From assembly GCA_947626155.1 (NCBI GenBank), contig CANQRC010000011.1, positions 1-27,815 of the forward strand: 27,815 nucleotides of DNA, in the 5' to 3' direction. The DNA comes from an uncultured Clostridia bacterium (GTDB taxonomy: Bacteria; Bacillota; Clostridia; Christensenellales; UBA1242). Below are positions 22,801-27,815 of this stretch, one piece after another (position 1 is the first letter of the stretch; each line of letters opens with the position of its first letter). The position numbers and the translations under genes are program-made. Under the pieces are notes generated by a model, which saw only the letters and a program-made list of their open reading frames with translations, was not told where the DNA came from and searched no databases.

Positions 22801-24618
22801 TTAGATGTTTTCCGCCAAAAACATTGCTTTGAATTTTTCGTTTCTTTCAAACAGTTCATCAAAAGTGCCTTCGTCGACAATCTCGCCGCTATCTAAGAAG
22901 AAAATTCTATCCACATTTTTTATTGTTGAAAGACGGTGCGCCACAATGATAATTGTGCTTTTACCTTTCAGCCCGTCAATGCTCTTTTTCACTTCCTCCT
23001 GAGCGAAGTTGTCAAGGCTGCTTGTGCTTTCGTCAAAGATGATGATGTTTGAATTTCTAAGCAGCGCCCTTGCAATTGCAAGCCTTTGTTTCTGCCCGCC
23101 CGAAAGTTTTATTCCGCTTTCGCCAACTCTTGTATCAATGCCTTTTGGAAGGGTTTCAACAAACTCATAAAGCGAGGCTTTCTTCAGCGCATCAACAATT
23201 TCTTCGTCAGTTGCGCTCGCCTTGGCAAGCAGCAAGTTTTCTTTGATTGTCATATCAAAAATGTAAGGAAATTGGTTCACAAGTGAAATTGTTTTTCTTA
23301 AAGTTTCTTTGTTCAAAGAATTTATGTTTTTGCCATCAATGAGAACCTCGCCGCCGTCCGCTTCATACATTTTGGACATGAGGTTCAAAATTGTTGACTT
23401 GCCGCTTCCAGATTTGCCCACAAACGCAACAGTTGTGTTTGGCTGAATTTCAAAGGACAAATCTTTGAAAATCTTGTTTTCTGCAACAAGCGTCCTTTCT
23501 CGCCTGTAAGCGCCCGGCCTTTTGAACAAACTAAACTTCCTTTCCGGCTCTTTCCACTCATACTCCCTGAAAGTGTAGGAAACATCTTTAAATTCAATTT
23601 TTCCAACAGGATTTTCAATTGTCTCTGTGCCAAAATGCTCGGTGACGAACTCATCCTCGTCAAATAGCGCAAACATTCTTCCGTGGCTGACCTTTATGTC
23701 AACAAAACTGTTTGCAAGTGTGCCTACGCCCATGACCAAATTCCACAAATAGCCGCGGTTGGTGTAGATGATTATGAACGCCTCAATTGAAAGCAGGCTG
23801 ACGCTGATTTGCATAAGGTGTGCACCAAACACAAGCACCAAAAGTGAGCCTACGCCAATCAGCCAGTTTCGCGCCGACCACATCCACATATCCGTCATGT
23901 CCATGTTGTAGCGCGACTGCCTGTAACTTACATACTTTTCCTTTGAAACCTCGGTCAGTTTTTTCTCCAGCCCAAGGGATTTTATGTCTTTTTCGCTTCT
24001 CACAATTTCGGTGGTGAGCGAGTTTATCATGTCATTTTTCTTTCTTACATCCGCGCGATTTTTGCGTCTGATTTTCACGCGGATATATTCTATTGCAAAG
24101 CCCAAAACCACAATTGCCAAAAGCAGAAGCGCAACCCAAACGTTGAGCGTTGCAATGTAAATTACAATCACAAGCGCGGTGATAATGTTCATGACTGTGT
24201 CCACAATATTTGTAAGCGCGTCCACAATTCTTGCTGGGTCTTCCACAATTCTCTGCACAAAAGTGCCGGTGTCGTGGTCGTTGTAAGTTTTGGAGTTAAG
24301 TTTAAACGCCTGCTTGGCAAGGTCCAAGTTTAAATCCGCCATCACCTTGTTTGAATACTTAAAATACAGCCAATTCACAACCAGCCAGCAGAGCCTTTGG
24401 AAAACGGTGATTCCCACGCTTATCCACATCATCAAAATGGCCTGATCAAAGTTTTCGTCTTTGATATAGGTCAAAACTCTTGCAATAAAGATGGCAAAAA
24501 ATACGTCGCACGCAGCGGCAAGAATTGTTAAAAAGATGTATGCTGCAATTGGCCCCTTGATTTTTGCAAGGTAGATGCCAATATTTGGTTTTTTATTTAA
24601 TTTTTTATCTTTTTTCAT
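22801..24618 (-). CDS. ABC exporter half-transporter (fused membrane and ATPase domains)
   Basis: The 605-aa product is a type IV-fold exporter half-transporter, which works as a dimer in the plasma membrane. The membrane part (about 20-310) has about six hydrophobic segments. The ATPase has Walker A GKSGSGKST (401-409), the Q-loop Q449, the signature LSGGQKQR (505-512), Walker B IIIFDE with catalytic E530, and the switch H561 in VAHRLSTI. A basic insertion of about 25-30 residues lies just before Walker A (about 352-380). The substrate is not readable; family members export drugs, lipids or peptides. GGAGG lies 5 nt before the ATG. The gene is monocistronic, behind a leader that may control it by attenuation. 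Confidence 0.93.
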   Translation of the reverse strand: MKKDKKLNKKPNIGIYLAKIKGPIAAYIFLTILAAACDVFFAIFIARVLTYIKDENFDQAILMMWISVGITVFQRLCWLVVNWLYFKYSNKVMADLNLDLAKQAFKLNSKTYNDHDTGTFVQRIVEDPARIVDALTNIVDTVMNIITALVIVIYIATLNVWVALLLLAIVVLGFAIEYIRVKIRRKNRADVRKKNDMINSLTTEIVRSEKDIKSLGLEKKLTEVSKEKYVSYRQSRYNMDMTDMWMWSARNWLIGVGSLLVLVFGAHLMQISVSLLSIEAFIIIYTNRGYLWNLVMGVGTLANSFVDIKVSHGRMFALFDEDEFVTEHFGTETIENPVGKIEFKDVSYTFREYEWKEPERKFSLFKRPGAYRRERTLVAENKIFKDLSFEIQPNTTVAFVGKSGSGKSTILNLMSKMYEADGGEVLIDGKNINSLNKETLRKTISLVNQFPYIFDMTIKENLLLAKASATDEEIVDALKKASLYEFVETLPKGIDTRVGESGIKLSGGQKQRLAIARALLRNSNIIIFDESTSSLDNFAQEEVKKSIDGLKGKSTIIIVAHRLSTIKNVDRIFFLDSGEIVDEGTFDELFERNEKFKAMFLAENI

Positions 24619-24623
24619 AAGTA

Positions 24624-24670
24624 CCTCCGATTTCTAATGCGAAGGCCAGAAAAACAACCTAAACGCATTA
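24624..24670 (-). promoter_or_regulatory. Switchable stem-loop over the transporter ribosome site
   Basis: TAATGCG (24670-24664 on the minus strand) can pair with CGCATTA (24641-24635). Alternatively CCTTC (24645-24641) can pair with the GGAGG ribosome site (24628-24624), with one G-U pair. The two pairings share position 24641 and compete. The leader ORF ends 4 nt before the first arm, so a ribosome stalled on it could change the fold. Confidence 0.5.
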
Positions 24671-24674
24671 AGTA

Positions 24675-24710
24675 TTAAATTTTCAAACTAAAAACAACAT
24701 TCAAAACCAT
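24675..24710 (-). CDS. 11-codon leader peptide upstream of the ABC transporter
   Basis: An ATG at 24710, with GGAG 8 nt upstream inside AAAAGGAGAA, opens a short frame encoding MVLNVVFSLKI and ending in TAA at 24675. It lies in a ~120-nt leader between the promoter start (~24739) and the transporter ATG (24618). Leader peptides with this layout control drug-resistance genes by ribosome stalling in Firmicutes, as in bmrB-bmrCD and erm leaders. The strong ribosome site, tiny length and following stem-loop support a regulatory role. Expression has not been shown. Confidence 0.5.
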   Translation of the reverse strand: MVLNVVFSLKI

Positions 24711-24745
24711 TTCTTTTTCTCCTTTTGTTTAGTGTTGCCAAATAA

Positions 24746-24775
24746 AATATAGCAGAAGAATTTCAATTTTGTCAA
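24746..24775 (-). promoter_or_regulatory. Promoter of the ABC transporter
   Basis: On the minus strand TTGACA (24775-24770) and TATATT (24751-24746) are spaced by 18 bp. The predicted start is near 24739, leaving a ~120-nt leader. Confidence 0.7.
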
Positions 24776-24800
24776 TAGAATTTTAAATAAAAAACAAAAA

Positions 24801-24822
24801 AATGAGCATTTTTTTGCTCATT
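24801..24822 (-). terminator. Terminator of the acidic unknown protein gene
   Basis: AATGAGCA and TGCTCATT form an 8-bp stem around six T residues; a T-rich run follows on the minus strand. It abuts the stop at 24823. Confidence 0.8.
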
Positions 24823-25785
24823 TTATTTTAAAAGTTCAAAAACTCCATAAACAGACGCCTTAACTATTTTGTCGCTTAACTTGTCAATTTTTGCTTCGTA
24901 GCGTTTTTCTTGGAAAGGCTTACAAGTGCCAAGTTCAAGCTTCTGTTGCATCTTTGCGGCGCGACAGATAATTGATTTGCACAAAGCCGCATCTTTTTTA
25001 TATCTTCGGCTGTTCTTTTCCTCTTCAAGCAACTGCTTTTCATCATCTTTAAACGCTTTTATCCTCAAAACATCATTTATGTAAGGACGGATAAATCCCA
25101 TATAGTCGCTATCATTATTCTTGTAAGCCTCGCGGATGTCTTGGAAAACTTTGTATTCATCAATTGTCTTGTCAATACCCTCGCCTTTCTGCAAAAGTTG
25201 ATGATTCTCTACGAACATATCAAGTTGGTCAACTGTTTCAAAATCACCAATTCGGTTTGGATGAATAATGCCCTTCCACTCGGCATAAAGCGCGTTTGTA
25301 AGATAAAAACACCTGTCAAGCAAAGATTGGATAACATCCTTTGGCAAATATTGTTGATACTCAATCAAAAAATTTGAGTCGGTGTCCATAAACTCATTTT
25401 CAATTACATATTTCAAGTCACCTATAGGGTCTTTCAATGCTTGCTTTTTTGGAAGTTTTCTCAGATGCTCAACACAAAAATCATACACCATCACGGCATC
25501 TCGCATTGCGTTAAGTTTCTCAACGGTTGGATCTTCCATGCTGTAATACACAATTTTGTCATAGCACTCAATCATGAACTCGCCAGACTCTATGTCAATA
25601 AAACGAATGATGGAATGTTCGCCGCCCACTACAAAATACTCGGTAAAATCATAACTTTTGCCTGTTTTTGTGTCGCCAACTTTATACTCATCCTTTCTGT
25701 AAATGTTGTCTACTTTTGTGATGTCATAATCCGCCTCATCAAAGTAGTCGCCATCATAGAAGCCGTCATCAAAAAAATCATCCAT
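24823..25785 (-). CDS. Acidic unknown protein under a C9-spacer promoter
   Basis: The 320-aa product is not recognised. Ten of its first 22 residues are Asp or Glu. A middle section (about 60-110) looks beta-rich (HSIIRFIDIESGEFMIECYD). The remainder is largely helical, with basic patches near the end. No signal peptide or membrane segment is visible. The start is placed at 25785 with AGGGG about 10 nt upstream; the frame is open to 25839 but that region is the promoter, so the longer start is not possible from that transcript. It has its own terminator. Its promoter has nine C in the spacer, so expression may be phase variable. Confidence 0.75.
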   Translation of the reverse strand: MDDFFDDGFYDGDYFDEADYDITKVDNIYRKDEYKVGDTKTGKSYDFTEYFVVGGEHSIIRFIDIESGEFMIECYDKIVYYSMEDPTVEKLNAMRDAVMVYDFCVEHLRKLPKKQALKDPIGDLKYVIENEFMDTDSNFLIEYQQYLPKDVIQSLLDRCFYLTNALYAEWKGIIHPNRIGDFETVDQLDMFVENHQLLQKGEGIDKTIDEYKVFQDIREAYKNNDSDYMGFIRPYINDVLRIKAFKDDEKQLLEEEKNSRRYKKDAALCKSIICRAAKMQQKLELGTCKPFQEKRYEAKIDKLSDKIVKASVYGVFELLK

Positions 25786-25810
25786 AGTAAAAAATCCCCT
25801 TTTCGTGTCA

Positions 25811-25839
25811 ATTGTAACACGGGGGGGGGATTTTGTCAA
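25811..25839 (-). promoter_or_regulatory. Promoter with C9 run in the -35/-10 spacer
   Basis: On the minus strand TTGACA (25839-25834) and TACAAT (25816-25811) are spaced by exactly 17 bp, nine of them C (25829-25821). This is the optimal spacing, so the present allele should be the ON state. The predicted start is near 25804, just ahead of the ribosome site. Confidence 0.85.
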
Positions 25840-25864
25840 TACCCAATTTTTCTTTTTTTTGAAG

Positions 25865-26257
25865 CTATTTCCTCTTAGGCGAAAAGCCCAAAATGTTTAG
25901 CATTTGTTTAAGCTCTTTTCTGCCCTGCAAAACCAGATATGTATGGATTTTCTCATCTTTTGTTAATATTTTAAGTTTTGAGAGCAAAAATATGCCATCT
26001 CCACTCACTTTTGCCGTTTCTATGGTCTCTTTGTCAAATGCAACCCCGTTGTCATATTCAATTTCTTCATAGTTAAAAGGAACTATAAGAAGCTTTTCGC
26101 CAGCCAAAGAAACAGAGTATTTTTTAGCGCTTTTCTCAGCAATCAGGCTCCCAGAAAAACCGCCGCCGTTGTCGTCTTGAACAACCGCCACTAGTCCGCC
26201 ATCAGCCACGCCGTTGGAGGACAACTCTTTTCTCAAATCTTCAATCTCGTAACTCAT
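25865..26257 (-). CDS. Small protein, possibly a bacterial PH-like domain
   Basis: The 130-aa product has an N-terminal helix (MSYEIEDLRKELSSNG), a Gly-rich loop (DDNGGGFSGSL), then alternating strands (KKYSVSLAGEKLLIVPFNYE, GDGIFLLSKLKILTKDEK, THTYLVLQ-like) and a C-terminal helix (ELKQMLNILGF). This strand order followed by a helix resembles bacterial pleckstrin-homology-like domains, which bind ligands or membranes. The match is by pattern only and remains tentative. No signal peptide is visible. The ATG at 26257 has AAGGAGGGG upstream. It is separated from the next gene downstream by a promoter, so it is probably monocistronic. Confidence 0.6.
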   Translation of the reverse strand: MSYEIEDLRKELSSNGVADGGLVAVVQDDNGGGFSGSLIAEKSAKKYSVSLAGEKLLIVPFNYEEIEYDNGVAFDKETIETAKVSGDGIFLLSKLKILTKDEKIHTYLVLQGRKELKQMLNILGFSPKRK

Positions 26258-26277
26258 ATTCCCCTCCTTCAACAATA

Positions 26278-26306
26278 ATCTTATCACAAAACTTCCCTCT
26301 TGTCAA
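26278..26306 (-). promoter_or_regulatory. Promoter of the PH-like gene
   Basis: On the minus strand TTGACA (26306-26301) and TAAGAT (26283-26278) are spaced by 17 bp. A nested palindrome starts right behind the -35. Confidence 0.75.
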
Positions 26307-26385
26307 CATCCTTTTCTTTTGAGAAAGAAAAGTAGGCAAAAGAAAATCAAGTATCTTATTTTTTTGATTATTTAAGAAAAGGATG
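26307..26385. repeat. Nested inverted repeats upstream of the PH-like promoter
   Basis: CATCCTTTTCTT (26307-26318) is inverted as AAGAAAAGGATG (26374-26385). Inside it, CTTTTCTTT (26311-26319) pairs with AAAGAAAAG (26324-26332), and AATCAA pairs with TTGATT (26364-26369). The outer arm begins 1 bp from the -35. It could be an operator, a terminator or a remnant insertion. Confidence 0.6.
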
Positions 26386-26428
26386 CAAAAGACAGCCCGT
26401 GGATGGTTCTAGGCTTCGCAACAATCAT

Positions 26429-26595
26429 GCTGTCATTCTGACGCGAAGCGGAAGAATCTCAACCACTTTTCTTCCAATCACCGCCCGAGATTCTTCGGCA
26501 CGACACGAAATGTGTCGGCTCAGAATGACAGCGGGCGGCTTTTTATTGTCATCTGAGCAAACAAAGTGCAGCGAAGGATCTCAAACCACTTTACA
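26429..26595. repeat. Intergenic palindromic repeat (REP/MITE-like)
   Basis: GCTGTCATTCTGA (26429-26441) and AGAATCTC (26453-26460) reappear inverted as GAGATTCT (26487-26494) and TCAGAATGACAGC (26520-26532). A tight hairpin runs 26481-26538: CCGCCCG/CGGGCGG outside, and CGACAC/GTGTCG inside. A third related unit follows (TGTCATCTGAGC, then GCGAAGGATCTCAA). The same words occur at 6300-6410. No gene is seen in 26288-26597. Confidence 0.75.
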
Positions 26596-26597
26596 AA

Positions 26598-26801
26598 TCA
26601 GTCTTCAAGTCCGCAAAGATAATCCGCCGAAACGTTAAAACATTTTGCCAGAGCAACAATATTTTCTATGTTAGGCAGTCTCTCTTCCCTCTCCCAACGA
26701 CTTATTGTGTTTATGCTAACACCAATTTTTTCACTCAATTCTTTCAAAGTTAAAGCATCTGTCTTTCTTAAATCTTTTAATCTTTCAGCAAAAATTTTCA
26801 T
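26598..26801 (-). CDS. XRE-family HTH transcriptional regulator
   Basis: The 67-aa product is essentially one Cro/CI-type HTH domain: LKDLRKTDALTLKELSEKIG, then VSINTISRWEREERLPNIEN, with a C-terminal ALAKCFNVSADYLCGLED. It has no sensor or protease domain, so any signal must come from elsewhere. The ATG at 26801 has GAGG 6 nt upstream; the frame is open to 26870 but would include the operator region. It lies divergent to a small gene, and three palindromic sites lie between. By analogy to phage and mobile-element repressors it probably represses that gene and itself. Confidence 0.9.
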   Translation of the reverse strand: MKIFAERLKDLRKTDALTLKELSEKIGVSINTISRWEREERLPNIENIVALAKCFNVSADYLCGLED

Positions 26802-26825
26802 AATAGCCTCACTATGAAAATATTT

Positions 26826-26841
26826 TAACCCAAATAGACAA
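26826..26841. promoter_or_regulatory. Operator-like site 1 (near the XRE start)
   Basis: TAACCCAAATAGACAA, one good half-site (GACAA) and a degenerate other half compared with site 2. It overlaps the region where the XRE gene's own promoter should lie (a weak TAAAAT at 26827-26822 on the minus strand). Confidence 0.55.
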
Positions 26842-26848
26842 AAAATAC

Positions 26849-26877
26849 TTGACTTTGTCCAAATGGACAATTATAAT
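26849..26877 (+). promoter_or_regulatory. Promoter of the small gene, operator site 2 in the spacer
   Basis: TTGACT at 26849-26854 and TATAAT at 26872-26877 are spaced by 17 bp. The perfect 16-bp palindrome TTGTCCAAATGGACAA (26855-26870) fills the spacer almost exactly, so a bound repressor would block RNA polymerase. Confidence 0.85.
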
Positions 26878-26881
26878 ATTA

Positions 26882-26897
26882 TTGTCTATTTGGACAA
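26882..26897. promoter_or_regulatory. Operator-like site 3 over the ribosome site
   Basis: TTGTCTATTTGGACAA, one mismatch from a perfect palindrome, ends on the AA that begins the AAGGAGG ribosome site (26896-26902). It covers the likely transcription start. Centres of sites 1-3 are 29 and 27 bp apart, about three helical turns. Confidence 0.7.
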
Positions 26898-26908
26898 GGA
26901 GGCAAAAA

Positions 26909-27139
26909 ATGGAAAAATTAGTAGATTTGATCTACCAGGCGTTTCAAAATCATAGCAAGATAAACAAAGTTCCAATGCCGGAAAACTTTTTTGATGATGA
27001 AAAGAAACTATTAGAGACTTTTGATAAAAGTCAATTTGATTTATATCTTAATATGGAAATTGAATTTGATATGCTTATAGAAAACTATCAAAAGAGCCTG
27101 ATTAGTTACATTATTTCATTGTTAACACTGGATTTATAA
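26909..27139 (+). CDS. Small XRE-regulated protein of unknown function
   Basis: The 76-aa product begins MEKLVDLIYQAFQNHSKINK and is helical and acidic in the middle (FFDDEKKLLETFDKSQ), with a hydrophobic C-terminus (SLISYIISLLTLDL). AAGGAGG lies 6 nt before the ATG. The overall pattern recalls small conserved proteins on Clostridial mobile elements (the DUF6809 type), a resemblance by eye only. It is the only plus-strand protein gene in the window and is controlled by the adjacent operators. It could be a toxin, an excision or replication helper, or a modulator of the repressor; the sequence does not decide this. No terminator is seen directly after it. Confidence 0.8.
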   Translation: MEKLVDLIYQAFQNHSKINKVPMPENFFDDEKKLLETFDKSQFDLYLNMEIEFDMLIENYQKSLISYIISLLTLDL

Positions 27140-27440
27140 TGCATTCTCATGCCCAGCGCCCCACTTCGCAAGAGAGTCGCGACCAAGTCGCCAAGCTTTG
27201 CTGCGACTTGCGTTTGGTCGCGAGGAGGCGAAAACAAGCGTCAAAGCGATGCTTTTGTCCGCAGGACAAAACGAGCCCTCAGCGCAGTTTTCGCTGCAAC
27301 CAGCAGTGGGGTAAGACCCAGCGGGTCGCCAGCCCATACCCACCCGCAGAGACCGGGCTGTTCTTCTAGGGCCGGCCCGGATGAAAGGCAAAACCTTTCG
27401 CAATCCGCAGGATTGCAAGATAGAACACTTAAATTAAACG
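27140..27440. other. GC-rich hairpin-dense region downstream of the rRNA operon
   Basis: No gene is supported here. It is markedly richer in G+C than its surroundings and packed with inverted repeats: TCGCGACCAAGTCGC (27177-27191) against 27203-27223 with a 6-nt bulge, TTTTGTCC-GCA-GGACAAAA (27253-27271), CAGCG/CGCTG (27280-27296), GACCC-AGC-GGGTC (around 27314-27328) and CAATCC/GGATTG (27401-27415). Read on either strand it could fold as a structured RNA, but no known RNA family was recognised. Confidence 0.5.
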
Positions 27441-27464
27441 AAAAAAGCCACCTCGCGCGGTGGC
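27441..27464 (-). terminator. Terminator of the rRNA operon
   Basis: On the minus strand GCCACC-GCGCGA-GGTGGC is followed by six T residues (27446-27441). It starts about 10 nt past the 5S end. Confidence 0.9.
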
Positions 27465-27474
27465 TTTTAACATT

Positions 27475-27592
27475 AACCAGCAGTGTTCTATCTTCCCGGG
27501 CCGTCACCAGCCAAGTATTTTAGACGATGAGAAGCTTAACTTCTGTGTTCGGGATGGGAACAGGTGGGACCTTCTCTCTATCGCCACTGGTT
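27475..27592 (-). rRNA. rrf: 5S ribosomal RNA
   Basis: On the minus strand the sequence has the 5S hallmarks: CCACCTGTTCCCATCCCGAA, then CAGAAGTTAAGC and TACTTGGCTGGTGACGG. The ends AACCAG (27592-27587) and CTGGTT (27480-27475) pair as helix I, giving about 118 nt. End positions are approximate by a few bases. Confidence 0.95.
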
Positions 27593-27746
27593 ATGGTATA
27601 ATCACAGACCAAGTCTGAAATTATCAAGTAAAGTTGAATATTGCTACAAAAAGAAAGGAGGATAGGATAATAGCAATATTCAATCAGAGAAAGTTCTCTG
27701 ACAACTACATACTTTAGAAAGGAATTAAACAAAGTCTTAAAATCCG
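27593..27746 (-). other. 23S-5S intergenic spacer with processing-type stem
   Basis: About 154 nt without a tRNA. TTGAATATTGCTA (27634-27646) pairs perfectly with TAGCAATATTCAA (27671-27683), and TCAGAGAA/TTCTCTGA forms a second small stem (around 27684-27701). Such stems are typical substrates for rRNA precursor processing. Confidence 0.65.
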
Positions 27747-27815
27747 TGATTAAGCCCTCGACCTATTAGTATCGCTCAGCTGAACACATTCAATATCTGT
27801 GCTTACACATGCGAC
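27747..27815 (-). rRNA. rrl: 23S ribosomal RNA, 3' end only
   Basis: On the minus strand GTGTTCAGCTGAGCGATACT and AATAGGTCGAGGGCTTAATC match the 3' end of bacterial 23S rRNA. The gene continues beyond the right edge. The 3' boundary at about 27747 is approximate. Confidence 0.93.

Noticed and set aside
23385..23672. 95-aa minus-strand frame inside the ABC transporter
   Set aside because: It lies in another frame of a well-supported gene, with no start signals.
19823..25829. The three nine-G runs as assembly artefacts
   Set aside because: Not fully excluded, but all three sit at promoter-like sites with consensus boxes, which artefacts would not do. Raw reads are needed to settle the exact lengths.
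27177..27223. CRISPR or tmRNA/RNase P RNA
   Set aside because: Repeats are inverted, not direct and evenly spaced, and the hallmark sequences of those RNAs were not seen.
27134..27523. Overlapping open frames on both strands in the GC-rich region and 5S
   Set aside because: They overlap rRNA and palindromic DNA, have odd composition and no ribosome sites.
27520..27732. 70-aa minus-strand frame over the 5S and spacer
   Set aside because: It lies within the 5S rRNA and the precursor spacer.

Overview
The window reads as chromosome of a low-GC Clostridia-like Firmicute, probably uncultured. Supporting points are the S10-spc-alpha gene order, zinc-type S4, S14, L24 and L36, a Cys4 adenylate kinase lid, and a KOW-domain gene between map and infA. 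Nearly all protein genes are on the minus strand, so transcription runs right to left. The species cannot be fixed from sequence reading alone.

Layout from left to right. 1-1151: 3' end of a dCMP deaminase gene, and murB. 1289-17062: a near-continuous S10-spc-alpha supercluster of 32 genes, rpsJ to rplQ, including secY, adk, map, a KOW gene, infA, rpmJ and rpoA. It has one consensus promoter, a ~244-nt leader and a terminal hairpin. 17541-18689: a GT28-like glycosyltransferase. 18825-18899: plus-strand tRNA-Asn. 19127-26257: accessory block with an unknown protein, two tandem sigma-like paralogues carrying extra C-terminal HTH repeats, an ABC half-transporter behind a leader peptide, an acidic unknown protein and a small PH-like protein. 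26598-27139: divergent XRE repressor and small-protein pair around three palindromic operators. 27140-27815: hairpin-rich GC-rich DNA, then the end of an rRNA operon (5S, spacer, last ~70 nt of 23S), also leftward.

The most unusual signal is in the accessory block. Three runs of exactly nine G (C9 on the coding strand) sit at promoters. In two, the run lies inside the spacer between a consensus TTGACA and TACAAT (spacers of 16 and 17 bp). In the third it lies just upstream of the -35 of a sigma-like gene. Runs this long are otherwise absent by eye. This suggests slipped-strand phase variation of two unknown proteins and of a sigma-like regulator. The two sigma-like genes are a recent tandem duplication: promoter, start region, a 68-bp core-binding segment and the terminator are nearly identical, while the DNA-contacting helices have diverged.

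Other points: an 11-codon leader ORF and switchable hairpin before the ABC transporter; an operator that fills the spacer of a near-perfect promoter in the XRE module; an inverted copy of the tRNA-Asn anticodon arm, split at the anticodon loop by a palindromic 34-nt insert; long extensions in L24 and L17; and intergenic palindromic repeats.
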